A stretch of DNA of 10,894 nt from Actinobacteria bacterium ATB1 (GCA_021404985.1 QWHP01000050.1:1-10894); one strand, 5' to 3'. Counted from the first letter of the stretch, positions 1 to 6,965 are shown. The notes: generated by a model from the sequence alone, not told the origin. Numbers and translations: made by a program.

Positions 1-159
1 GGCGGAGCAGGCCTCGACGCCTCGGTGGATCCCCGATCGGTCGCGGGGGTGGCGGTCATCGTTGTCGGCCTGGCCGGGTTGGCCTCGGTCGGGGCGATCC
101 GCCGCGTCCTGCGGCTGCAACCGGTCGAAGCGACCGCGACGTCGGGGGCACTCCGATGA
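1..159 (+). CDS. ABC transporter permease, FtsX/MacB type, C-terminal end only
   Basis: Frame 1 is open from the window edge to a TGA at 157-159 and gives 52 residues. They contain one hydrophobic helix (about residues 15-33, rich in V, A, G, L and I) followed by a basic tail with the pattern AIRRVLRLQPVEA. This is the usual last membrane segment and cytoplasmic tail of FtsX/MacB/DevC-like permeases, where an arginine-rich stretch and 'P.EAL' lead into the C-terminus. Such permeases span the inner membrane and work with a LolD/MacB-type ATPase. The stop codon overlaps the ATG of the next permease by the sequence ATGA, so the two are translationally coupled, as in permease pairs of this class. 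The ATPase is not in the window. The family call rests on a short fragment plus the neighbour. Confidence 0.6.
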   Translation, partial: GGAGLDASVDPRSVAGVAVIVVGLAGLASVGAIRRVLRLQPVEATATSGALR

Positions 160-551
160 GGCTGGCCATCCGAGAGCTCCAACGTCGACCGGGTCGGTTC
201 GGGTCCGCGGTGGCATCGCTCACCCTCCTCGTCGTGCTCCTCCTCCTGCTCGGTGGGCTGCTCGACGGCCTCTTCCTGGGCTCGACCGGTGCGCTTCGGG
301 CCCAGCAGGGCGACGTGGTCGTGTACGCGGCCGATGCTCGTCAGAGCTTCCTGCGCTCCCGCATCGATCCCGAGCTGCGCTCGACGATCGAGGCGGTCGA
401 CGGCGTGGCGGGGACCGGAGGGTTGGGTGTGGCCCTCCTCGGGGCGACCGTGCCCGGGGAAGACGAGCTCGCCGACACGGCCCTCGGGGAGGGGGGCGCC
501 GGAGTCGTCCACGAGGGCTACCTCCACACCGGGGCGGGGGCGGCCCGTTGA
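156..551 (+). pseudogene. ABC transporter permease, FtsX/MacB type, truncated N-terminal fragment
   Basis: The frame starts at an ATG overlapping the previous stop. Residues 1-105 look like a genuine FtsX/MacB permease: a short basic N-terminus (RELQRRPGRF), a strong membrane helix at about 17-42 full of L and V, then the start of an extracytoplasmic domain (GDVVVYAADARQSFLRSRI, later TVPGEDELAD). Full-length relatives are usually about 370-400 residues with three further membrane helices, but this frame stops after 131. From about residue 105 the plus-strand reading (glycine-rich, then a stop) is antisense to a minus-strand AMP-binding gene. The permease is therefore broken at about 464-480, not naturally short. 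It is either a rearranged pseudogene or one side of a chimeric join. A functional product is unlikely. Confidence 0.65.
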
Positions 552-1529
552 GCCAACCTTGCCGGATCCGTGTCGCCTCAGGTCGGTCGCATCCCAGCCG
601 AGCACCTCGCGTCCGAACTGCCGGTTCCCGTAGCCCGCGGCCACGTTGACACCGAACTGACGGTGGAATCGGCGGACGAGAGGTATCGGCAGGTGGGCCG
701 AGGCGAACCGGATTGTCTCGAGGGGTTCGAGGTCTTCGGCGTCGGGATCCTCGAGGAGCATCGCCATCGACTGCGTTGTGAGGGACGCGGTTCTCGCGGA
801 GTGGCGCTTCACGCTCTTGCGGAACTCCGACGGCGAGAAGGGGCTGCAGAGCACGAGTCGGTGGTTCCCGCGTACGGCCGTGAGGACGTCGACGATCCCC
901 GCCCAGGTGTCGAGCGAGAACGTTCCGATCCGGCAGTCCCCCCCGAGGTCGTCCGGAATCGTGGAGACCGTCCGCCCCAAGTCGGCTGCAGGCACGCTGA
1001 TCGCCACGACCCCGCCCGCGGTGTCGATCACCCCGAGGTCGAGGGCGACCTCCGACTTCGGCAGCGCTGTCACCTGCGGGCGCGGGGTCCCTGCCGAAGC
1101 GGAGGAGTCGACATCCCAGTCGAGGTGGTCGTCTCCGGCCGGCTGTACGACGCCGGCGCCGTCGGGGAGAACGGGGGCCGGTTCGTCACCGGCGAGGACC
1201 ACGGTGGGCACGACTGTGTCGAGGAACCGCCGTGCGAGGTACGGTGACATGTGGGGATCGAGGGGGGCGAATGCCGCCCCGATGCTCCACGCGGCGAACA
1301 TGGCAGCGATCGTGTTCGGCTTGCTCCCCAGCACGGCAACGACCGCATCCCCGGCGCCGACTCCCGCCTTCTCCATCGCGGCGGCGCAAGTGTCTCGGCT
1401 CTCCCGGAGTCGCCCGAGGGTGACGGAGGATCCTCGATGTTCGCAGAGGATCCGCTCTGCCGGACCCATGTCGAGAAGATGGCTGAGGGCCTCGAGGGTT
1501 CCCGGGACAGTGTTCGCCTGTTCGTGCAT
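462..1529 (-). pseudogene. AMP-binding (ANL superfamily) acyl-CoA synthetase-like protein, 3' end lost
   Basis: I translated this minus-strand frame by hand from the ATG at 1527-1529. GGAGGT lies just upstream as a ribosome site, though the 3-base spacing is short. About 356 residues read as an ANL N-domain. Residues 12-110 resemble the family's opening (GAGDAVVAVLGSKPNTIAAM, then WSIGAAFAPLDP). Residues 294-306 (VNVAAGYGNRQFG) occupy the motif A5 position, and 323-356 (GSTGRPRPGVEVALVDDSG, then LPEGRVGELV) match the stretch before the C-terminal subdomain. Family members are normally 500-540 residues, so the lid domain with the A8 and A10 motifs is missing. The frame stays open to base 1, but past about 464 it is only antisense to the permeases. 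Two active-site motifs are degenerate: the P-loop region reads VIDTAGGVVAISVP (167-180), and A5 has RQ where TE is usual. It may be a non-adenylating homologue. It is divergent from the PaaK-like gene. Confidence 0.7.
464..471. other. Chimeric junction at the palindrome CGAGCTCG
   Basis: Plus-strand permease coding (reading VPGEDELAD) and minus-strand ANL coding (reading GRVGELV) meet here. Each is family-like up to this point and not beyond. The shared bases form an 8-base palindrome (a SacI site with flanking C and G), so both genes could carry the same short sequence in opposite orientation. The exact breakpoint cannot be fixed better than about 460-480 without intact relatives. Confidence 0.6.
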
Positions 1530-1622
1530 CGGACCTCCGCCGGCGACTCGGTGGATCGGGTGCCCAATGACCCTAGAGGACCGCTTCCCTCGAGCGGTGG
1601 AGAGGGGCGGGTGGGGCTCTCG

Positions 1623-1634
1623 ACGACATGTCGT
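1623..1634. promoter_or_regulatory. Perfect 12-base palindrome in divergent intergenic region
   Basis: ACGACATGTCGT reads the same on both strands. It lies between the divergent ANL gene (start 1529) and the PaaK-like gene (start 1737), and its right half (TCGT) is shared with the longer imperfect palindrome at 1630-1653. It could be part of a compound operator. No regulator is encoded nearby, so the binding protein is unknown. Confidence 0.4.
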
Positions 1635-1653
1635 GCAAGAATCCTTGTACGAC
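1630..1653. promoter_or_regulatory. Candidate operator: 24-base imperfect inverted repeat
   Basis: Ten of the twelve base pairs about the centre 1641/1642 are complementary. The half-sites are GTCGTGCAAG and CTTGTACGAC, with mismatched pairs at 1635/1648 and 1640/1643. It lies 84 bases upstream of the PaaK-like start and 101 upstream of the ANL start, a position suited to controlling both divergent genes. The length and two-fold symmetry suit a dimeric TetR- or GntR-type repressor, which is inference. The rest of 1530-1736 shows no convincing -35/-10 pair. Confidence 0.5.
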
Positions 1654-1724
1654 GTGGGCATGCTTCCGGGACGAGTCCTTCCGGTCGCATACCGACGGAG
1701 GAGCAGCACGAGTTCGCAGGCCGC

Positions 1725-1730
1725 GGGAGA
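1725..1730 (+). promoter_or_regulatory. Ribosome binding site for the PaaK-like gene
   Basis: GGGAGA is followed by six bases and then the ATG at 1737. This decides the start: the frame stays open far upstream (to 1251), but that part is antisense to the ANL gene and its non-coding leader. Confidence 0.65.
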
Positions 1731-1736
1731 CCGACG

Positions 1737-3017
1737 ATGCCGGAGCCGAGAGATCACATGTGGGACCCCGAGGTCCAGACCCTGCCCCGTGCAGAGCTGG
1801 TCGAGCTCCAGCAGGAGCGTCTGGACCGTGTCATGGAGAGGGTTTTCGAGCATCCGGTCTCCTTCTTCGTCGACAAGCTCGCCCTCGGTGGGTTCGGTCC
1901 GGGGGATCGGGTTCGTCTCGAGGACCTGCAGAACGTGCCTTTCACCGTCAAGGACGAGCTGCGCGTGAGCGAGGCCGAGTCACCCCCGTTCGGCGACTAC
2001 AGGGGTGCGCGTCTGAGGGAATGCGTGCGCGTCGGTGCAACCGGCGGCACGTCGGGGAATCCCACGTTCGTTCTCTCGACGAAGCGCGACATCGCCAACG
2101 AGCAGGACGCCGCGGCCAGGATGTTCTGGCGCCAGGGCTTGCGTCCGGGCATGGTGATCGCCAACGCACATCCCCTCGGCGTCTACGGGGGTGGCCTCAC
2201 CCTGACAACTGCGATGGAGAGCTTCGGATGTCTTGTCCTCGCTGTGGGTGAGCTCGAGTCCGACAGTGCAGTCGATCGGGCGGTGGATCTCTGGCGGCGC
2301 TGCAAACCGATGTCGTATCAGATCTTTCCCGCAACCTACGTGAAGGTCTACGAAGCGGCAGTACGTGCCGGCCTCGACCCAGTTGCGGACCTGAACCTCC
2401 GGCCTCCCATGGAGAGCCCCGACGGGGCCGAGCGGACGATCAGCGCGGGGAGCGAGTGCTTCTCGTTCCTCGGATCTGCCTGTCCCGAGGGAGGCGGGGC
2501 GCACGCGGCCGAGGACTACGCGGTGATCGAGGCCGTGGATGAGGAGGGCAACCCCGTGCCGGACGGCGAGATGGGGGAGCTCGTCGTGACAACCATCGCC
2601 AAGGACAACTTCCTGATCCGGTACAACCTCGAGGACTACGTGGTCATCAATCCCGAGGCATGTCCCTGCGGGGAAACCGGGCGTCGGGTGCGGTGGAAGG
2701 GACGCAAGAAGGACATCGTGGTCGTACGGGGCGTCCGCATCCTGCCCGGGCAGGTCGCAGGCGTCGTGTTCCGAGAGGAGGCGTTCAGGACGCCGACGAT
2801 GGAGTATCAGATCGTGCGGCGCGGGCCCGAGATGGACGCGTTGGAAATCCGAGTCGAGTACGACGAGGAGAGACTTGGTGACAGGGGCAAGGCGGCGCGA
2901 GGACTCGAGGACGCGATCGAGGGAGAGCTGAAGGTGCCCTGCCGCGTCGAGCTCGTCGCGCGTGGTGCTCTCCCGCGGCCGCCCTACAAGCCCGAGAGGG
3001 TCGTCGATCTCGACTGA
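1737..3017 (+). CDS. PaaK-like (phenylacetate-CoA ligase family) acyl-CoA ligase
   Basis: The product has 426 residues, the usual size for PaaK-type ANL enzymes, which activate a carboxylate with ATP and CoA through an acyl-adenylate in the cytoplasm. The N-terminus has the family pattern WDPEVQTLPRAEL (residues 9-21). The phosphate-binding loop is GATGGTSGNP (100-109). Before the C-terminal domain there is GEMGELVVTT, then RYNLEDY, which keeps the ribose-binding Asp of the RY.T.D motif. CPCGETGRR supplies paired Cys as in PaaK proteins, and KKDIVVVRGVRILPGQV corresponds to the A8 hinge. The substrate cannot be told from sequence. The segment at about 220-255 is shorter than expected and lacks a clear G.TE motif, reading GSACPEGGG instead. 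A second ATG at 1758 is a possible start. The gene is divergent from the ANL fragment and 68 bases upstream of the cyclase gene. Confidence 0.8.
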   Translation: MPEPRDHMWDPEVQTLPRAELVELQQERLDRVMERVFEHPVSFFVDKLALGGFGPGDRVRLEDLQNVPFTVKDELRVSEAESPPFGDYRGARLRECVRVGATGGTSGNPTFVLSTKRDIANEQDAAARMFWRQGLRPGMVIANAHPLGVYGGGLTLTTAMESFGCLVLAVGELESDSAVDRAVDLWRRCKPMSYQIFPATYVKVYEAAVRAGLDPVADLNLRPPMESPDGAERTISAGSECFSFLGSACPEGGGAHAAEDYAVIEAVDEEGNPVPDGEMGELVVTTIAKDNFLIRYNLEDYVVINPEACPCGETGRRVRWKGRKKDIVVVRGVRILPGQVAGVVFREEAFRTPTMEYQIVRRGPEMDALEIRVEYDEERLGDRGKAARGLEDAIEGELKVPCRVELVARGALPRPPYKPERVVDLD

Positions 3018-3085
3018 ACCCGCCAGCATCCCGATCTGCGAGACACCCAACGGCGTTCGGAGAGAGCGAAGGTGCGCTTCTGGAC

Positions 3086-5563
3086 ATGGCTCCCGGAGCG
3101 GTCGAGACGGCCACCGTGCTCTTCACGGATATCGTCGATTCGACGCGGCTGAGGTCCGTGCTCGGCGAGGCGCGCACCGAGGAGCTCCGGCGTGGTCACG
3201 ACCGAATCCTCGTATCGGCGGTCGAGCGCAACGGGGGCCGAGTCGTCAAGGGCCTCGGGGATGGGCTGATGGCCACCTACGCCTCGGCCTCCGACGCAGT
3301 GGCATCCGCCGTGCGAATGCAGCAGGCCATCGAGCGCGCGAACCGGACCGAGAGACTCGCAGCCCAACTCTCCGTACGAGTCGGGATAAGCAGCGGAGAC
3401 GTGACTTGGGAGGACGGGGATTGCTTCGGGAATGCCGTCGTCGAGGCATCACGCATCTGCGACATCGCCGAAGGGGGCGAGATCCTCGTGTCGGAGACCA
3501 CCCGGCTGCTCGCCGCAGGGCGTTCGGGCGAAGACTGGCTGGACCGTGGCCCTGTGAAGCCCAAGGGCCTGGACCACGACGTGCACCTCTGGTCCGTCAC
3601 GTGGACAGCATCCGTCCGTTCACTGCTCGAACTTCCCCCTGACGTCGCCGTCGCCGAGGACTATCCCTTCACGGGCCGGGGATCCGAGATGGCAGCGCTG
3701 AAAGAGGCATGGCAGCGGGCTACGTCCGGGCACAGGCAGATCGCCTGGATCTCGGGTGAGGCGGGTATCGGCAAGTCCCGGACGGCGCGTGAGTTCGCCC
3801 GAATGGTGCACGAAGACGGCGGTCTCGTCCTCTACGGCCGATCTGACGAGGATTTCCAGCTTCCGTTCCAACCCTTCTCCGAGGTCCTGGACCACTGGGT
3901 GCAACAGTCGGACCGAGGGGAAGTGCTCGCAGTCCTCGGCCAGGCGGTGGGCGACCTCGAACCACTCGTGCCCCGCCTGAGGGATCTCGGGTCCTCGGGG
4001 ACCGGCGTCGATCCTGCGACCGAGCGGTTCCGGCTGCTGCAGGCCGTGGTCGGCTGGTTCGAGACGATGGCCGAGACCTCACCCGTTCTTCTCGTACTCG
4101 AGGACCTGCACTGGACGACTCAACCCACCAGTGTGATGTTGCGGCATCTGCTGCGGCACCCCGATCTCCTGCTGATGGTCGCCGGAACCTTCAGGCCCGT
4201 GGCGCCCGGACATCCCCTCGGCTCGGTGCTTGCCTCCCGCGAAACCGACGTGACCACCATCGAGCTCGAAGGGCTGCGTCGAGACGACGTGAGAGATCTG
4301 ATCGGCGCGGTAGATGCTCGCGTCTCCGGTGACGAATCGCTCGTTGATGCGATCTGGCGGAGGTCCGACGGCAACCCGTTCTTCCTTGGAGAGATCCTGA
4401 GGGAGGTTCGCGAACGAGGCGAGGTCACCGCCGAGGAGATCCAGGCGCTGGGGAGGACGGCCGGGCTGAGGCAGATGGTCGGCGATCGCCTCGCGACCCT
4501 CTCGGATGCCGCCTCCGATGTGCTCGCTGTGGGCTCGATCGTGGGGGGTGACATCGACATCGGTCTGCTGACAGAGGTCTGTGAGCTCTCCGAGGGGGCC
4601 CTCCTCGACGCTGTCGACGAGACCGCAGAGGCAGGCCTGACGGAGGAAGTCGGACCAGGGACGATCCGCTTCACGCACGACCTGCTGCGGGAGTCGGTCG
4701 TATCCACCCTGTCGGCGACACGCAGGGCGCGGATGCACCGGAGGGTTGCGGGCGGTCTCGAGAGGATGTACGCCGGCGCACCTGACGGAAGGGCCTGCGA
4801 GATCGCCCACCACCGCCTCCAGGCTGCCGGCCCGGACGAGGACGATCCCGAACTGCTGGGCTGGCTTCGTCGTGCAGGCGACTGCTGCATGGAGGCCGCG
4901 CCGGAGGAGGCGGTTCGATGGTATCGGGAGTACACGACGCGGCGCCGCGACCCGGACGCGGACAGGGTGGACGTCCTCATCGCCCTGGGTGCCGCCCAGC
5001 GGCGTTCGGGTGACAGCACCTACCGCCACTCGCTCATGGAGGCTGCCCTCCTCTCGTGCCGCGAGGGACGCCCGGAGCAGCTCGCGAGGGCGGCCGTCAA
5101 CACCAACCGCGGATTCGCGACGCGTGCGTTCGCAGTCGACGAGGAGATCACCGGCGTGCCCAGACTCGCCCTGGATTCCATGCCGGACACGGACGGCGGA
5201 CTGCGCGCCGAGCTGATGTCCTCGCTTGCCACCGAACTCGTATTCGCCGACGACAGCGAGGAGCGCGAGCGGCTGGCGCAGGACGCTCTCGACATGGCGA
5301 GGCGCGTCGGGGATCCACTTACCCTCTCCAACGTCCTCGTCCGTTGGGCACACGTGAACTGGCATCCGGGCACCGCCAGGCGGCGGCTCCAGGTTGCGTA
5401 CGAGCTCGAGGACATCGCGGAAGCGTCGAAGCCTCTGGTGACACAGCCCGGGTCGGAGCTCGCCTTCTGCGCCGCGTTCGAGCTCGGGATGCGTGACGAA
5501 GCCGACGCTTGGATGCGCCGGTGGCAGACGGCCTTGGAAGACCTGTGCGGTGTGGACATCTAA
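3086..5563 (+). CDS. Class III adenylate/guanylate cyclase-AAA ATPase-TPR regulator, ended by an in-frame stop
   Basis: The 825-residue product begins with a class III nucleotide cyclase domain (about 5-170). The metal-binding Asps are D15 (in LFTDIVDST) and D59 (in KGLGDGLMATY), the base-selecting Lys is K55 and the Asp D112, and the Arg is R123. In my alignment the transition-state Asn position is V119. An AAA-type ATPase module follows, with Walker A GEAGIGKS (224-231) and Walker B LLVLED (335-340) followed by LHW. From about 560 on the sequence is alpha-helical and TPR-like. This architecture is common in actinobacterial and rhizobial signalling proteins and usually acts in the cytoplasm as a ligand- or partner-sensing switch; its signal is unknown. 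TAA at 5561-5563 ends the frame, but homologous TPR coding continues in the same frame to 6349. The start is the ATG at 3086, with the weak site GAAGGTG about 12 bases upstream. No DNA-binding domain is seen. Confidence 0.85.
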   Translation: MAPGAVETATVLFTDIVDSTRLRSVLGEARTEELRRGHDRILVSAVERNGGRVVKGLGDGLMATYASASDAVASAVRMQQAIERANRTERLAAQLSVRVGISSGDVTWEDGDCFGNAVVEASRICDIAEGGEILVSETTRLLAAGRSGEDWLDRGPVKPKGLDHDVHLWSVTWTASVRSLLELPPDVAVAEDYPFTGRGSEMAALKEAWQRATSGHRQIAWISGEAGIGKSRTAREFARMVHEDGGLVLYGRSDEDFQLPFQPFSEVLDHWVQQSDRGEVLAVLGQAVGDLEPLVPRLRDLGSSGTGVDPATERFRLLQAVVGWFETMAETSPVLLVLEDLHWTTQPTSVMLRHLLRHPDLLLMVAGTFRPVAPGHPLGSVLASRETDVTTIELEGLRRDDVRDLIGAVDARVSGDESLVDAIWRRSDGNPFFLGEILREVRERGEVTAEEIQALGRTAGLRQMVGDRLATLSDAASDVLAVGSIVGGDIDIGLLTEVCELSEGALLDAVDETAEAGLTEEVGPGTIRFTHDLLRESVVSTLSATRRARMHRRVAGGLERMYAGAPDGRACEIAHHRLQAAGPDEDDPELLGWLRRAGDCCMEAAPEEAVRWYREYTTRRRDPDADRVDVLIALGAAQRRSGDSTYRHSLMEAALLSCREGRPEQLARAAVNTNRGFATRAFAVDEEITGVPRLALDSMPDTDGGLRAELMSSLATELVFADDSEERERLAQDALDMARRVGDPLTLSNVLVRWAHVNWHPGTARRRLQVAYELEDIAEASKPLVTQPGSELAFCAAFELGMRDEADAWMRRWQTALEDLCGVDI

Positions 5564-6349
5564 GTCGAGTTCCTCTCGAAGGTCTGCCAGACCGCACTCG
5601 CGATCTTCGATGCCGACTACGACCGGGCGCGAGTCCTGCTGGCAGAGGCCACGGACCTGGGTGAGGCCGGGGGTGATCCGGACTGGGACAGGCACACGAA
5701 GGCCTTGACCTCACATCTCTGGTACGACACGGGGACACTGCACGAGTTCCTCGGTCCCCAAGAGGTTTCGAGCCTGACGGGTGACAGCGAGGACGACGAC
5801 ATCGCGACTGCATTGCTTGCGCGAGCCCAGTTCGAGACGGGGAACCGTGGGGCAGCCCGTGCGACCTTCAACAGGTATCTGGCAGCCCTGCCGTACGCGG
5901 ACCGTCCGCTGAACGTGGTGTGGGCGATGCACATCCTCGTGACCGCGGAACTCGTCGCCGATCTCGGTCTGGTGGAGCACGCCGAACCTCTCCACGCGCT
6001 CCTTTCACCGTTTGCCGGTGTGTACCCGACGTTGCCCCCCAGCCTCGGCCTCGGCAGTGTCGACCATGCTCTCGGACGCATGGACCAACTGGCAGGCAGG
6101 AGCGACCGGGCCAAGGCGCACTTCGAGGAGGCGTTGCTAATCCACGACTCGCTGCGCGGGCCGATATGGATGGCTCGGAGCCGCCTGGAGCTAGCGTCTG
6201 CGATCACCGGGCAGGACGAGATCAGGGCGGCACGGCTGCGCGACGAGGCTCACGCTCTCGTCGAGGCGCATGGCCTCGAGGGCCTTCGTCCCCGGATGGG
6301 CATGCTTGCTGCGACGGGTGGTCCGCTGGACCGCCATCACGAGGTCTGA
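5564..6349 (+). pseudogene. C-terminal TPR part of the cyclase-AAA-TPR protein, separated by a nonsense codon
   Basis: This stretch is in exactly the same frame as the gene ending at 5563, with no shift. It encodes 261 residues to the TGA at 6347-6349. They are helical and TPR-like, for example DYDRARVLLAEATDLGEAGG, ALLARAQFETGNRGAARATF and DRAKAHFEEALLIHDSLRG, the usual C-terminal solenoid of this family. With the stop replaced by a sense codon the protein would be 1087 residues. The only obvious in-frame restart is a TTG at 5705, inside a helix and without a ribosome site, so separate translation looks unlikely. It could be a recent nonsense mutation, a sequencing error, or a readthrough site; base composition does not change across the stop. 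Confidence 0.75.
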
Positions 6350-6379
6350 CCCTTTATTGCCGGCTGGAGGGATGGCGGG

Positions 6380-6407
6380 TCGACGATCGGCCCCCGGCTC
6401 ATATGAT
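6380..6407 (+). promoter_or_regulatory. Candidate promoter for the PGPGW-type protein gene
   Basis: TCGACG (6380-6385), a 16-base spacer and TATGAT (6402-6407) fit a sigma-A-like promoter with a good -10 box. Transcription would begin at about 6413-6415, only a few bases before the ATG at 6417. No Shine-Dalgarno lies in the usual place, so a leaderless or nearly leaderless mRNA is likely. Confidence 0.45.
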
Positions 6408-6416
6408 GGGACAGTC

Positions 6417-6800
6417 ATGGGGGACACGAGCCACAGCGAATTCGACCGCCTCCGCGAGGCCTTCTACCGAGCAGAAGTGGAGAGCGGTCACACCGAGGAG
6501 ACCGAGGCCGAGGTCAAGCGCCATATCCTCCTGCGCCTGGCGTCGATAACTCTCGGTGTCGCCGTCGTGATCCTGGGGGTGATCCTGATGCCGCTCCCGG
6601 GGCCCGGACTGCTCGTGGTGGTGGCAGGCATCGCCCTTCTCGCCCGGGACGTCCCGTGGGCGCACCGCATCGAGCAGAACCTGCGTCGGCGGCTTCCCAA
6701 GGACGAGTCCGGCCGGATCCCGCGCTGGATGGTCTTCGTCGCAGTGGGTGCTGCTCTCGTCATGACCGCCGCCAGCGTCACCGCGACTTTCGTCCTCTGA
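6417..6800 (+). CDS. Small membrane protein, PGPGW/TIGR02611-like
   Basis: The 127-residue product has an acidic soluble N-terminus (1-36, rich in E, D and R) and then hydrophobic helices at about 38-58, 64-76 and 104-127. The motif MPLPGPGLLVVVAGIALLA lies between the first two, followed by a basic stretch (HRIEQNLRRRLPK). The central P-L-P-G-P-G turn is characteristic of the PGPGW/TIGR02611 putative transmembrane family found in Actinobacteria, whose function is not known. The longer upstream frame (from 6270) is antisense or out-of-frame to the cyclase tail, so I take the ATG at 6417, just after a -10-like TATGAT. The gene is apparently monocistronic and convergent with the DUF6941-like gene. 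Confidence 0.7.
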   Translation: MGDTSHSEFDRLREAFYRAEVESGHTEETEAEVKRHILLRLASITLGVAVVILGVILMPLPGPGLLVVVAGIALLARDVPWAHRIEQNLRRRLPKDESGRIPRWMVFVAVGAALVMTAASVTATFVL

Positions 6801-6810
6801 TCCAACACCT

Positions 6811-6855
6811 GGGTGGATTGCGTCACGTCTGTGGTGTCTGGATCCGCCCACGTGG
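6811..6855. repeat. 45-base direct repeat, copy 1
   Basis: It begins GGGTGGATTG and ends CCGCCCACGTGG. It is identical over 45 bases to 6894-6938, with a period of 83 bases. Within each copy GGGTGGAT can pair with ATCCGCCC (8 pairs including one G-T, 23-base loop), so each copy may fold into a stem-loop. The position just after the stop at 6800, between convergent genes, would suit a terminator, but there is no T-tract. Confidence 0.85.
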
Positions 6856-6893
6856 GGTGGGGGGCGTGACGTGGGTTGTTGCGGCTGGGACGT

Positions 6894-6938
6894 GGGTGGA
6901 TTGCGTCACGTCTGTGGTGTCTGGATCCGCCCACGTGG
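6894..6938. repeat. 45-base direct repeat, copy 2
   Basis: This is a perfect second copy of 6811-6855. The 38 bases between the copies (6856-6893) are G-rich (GGTGGGGGGCG, later TGGGACG). The sequence after copy 2 (CTGGGGAGGGCATG) partly resembles that after copy 1, as if a third unit had decayed. The intergenic stretch 6801-6965 holds only these repeats. Confidence 0.85.
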
Positions 6939-6965
6939 CTGGGGAGGGCATGCGCGCGGCGAATG

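Noticed and set aside
570..1247. Plus-strand open frames across 553-1530
   Set aside because: They are antisense to the ANL frame, have unnatural composition (R, G and S rich), and no ribosome sites. The minus-strand reading has clear family motifs.
1630..1653. KstR2-type site suggested by CAAG/CTTG half-sites
   Set aside because: As I recall, the KstR2 consensus has a two-base spacer between CAAG and CTTG. Here it is four, so I do not name the regulator.
1251..1736. Upstream in-frame extension of the PaaK-like gene
   Set aside because: It overlaps the ANL gene on the other strand and the intergenic operators. GGGAGA and the ATG at 1737 give a normal family length.
1980..3050. 356-codon minus-strand frame opposite the PaaK-like gene
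   Set aside because: It has no domain pattern and lies entirely antisense to a well-supported ligase gene.
4079..5695. 538-codon minus-strand open frame opposite the cyclase-AAA-TPR gene
   Set aside because: It is a shadow frame produced by high-GC codon bias. The plus strand has Walker and cyclase motifs and the minus frame has no recognisable domain.
5705..6349. Independent gene starting at TTG 5705
   Set aside because: There is no ribosome site and the start falls inside a TPR helix. The sequence is continuous in frame with the upstream cyclase gene.
6850..6896. G-quadruplex in the linker between the direct repeats
   Set aside because: There are several G-runs, but loop lengths are irregular and long. 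It is not strong enough to list as a feature.
6811..6938. CRISPR array or tandem-repeat locus
   Set aside because: There are only two copies with one 38-base G-rich spacer, no leader and no cas genes. It fits an intergenic duplication better.
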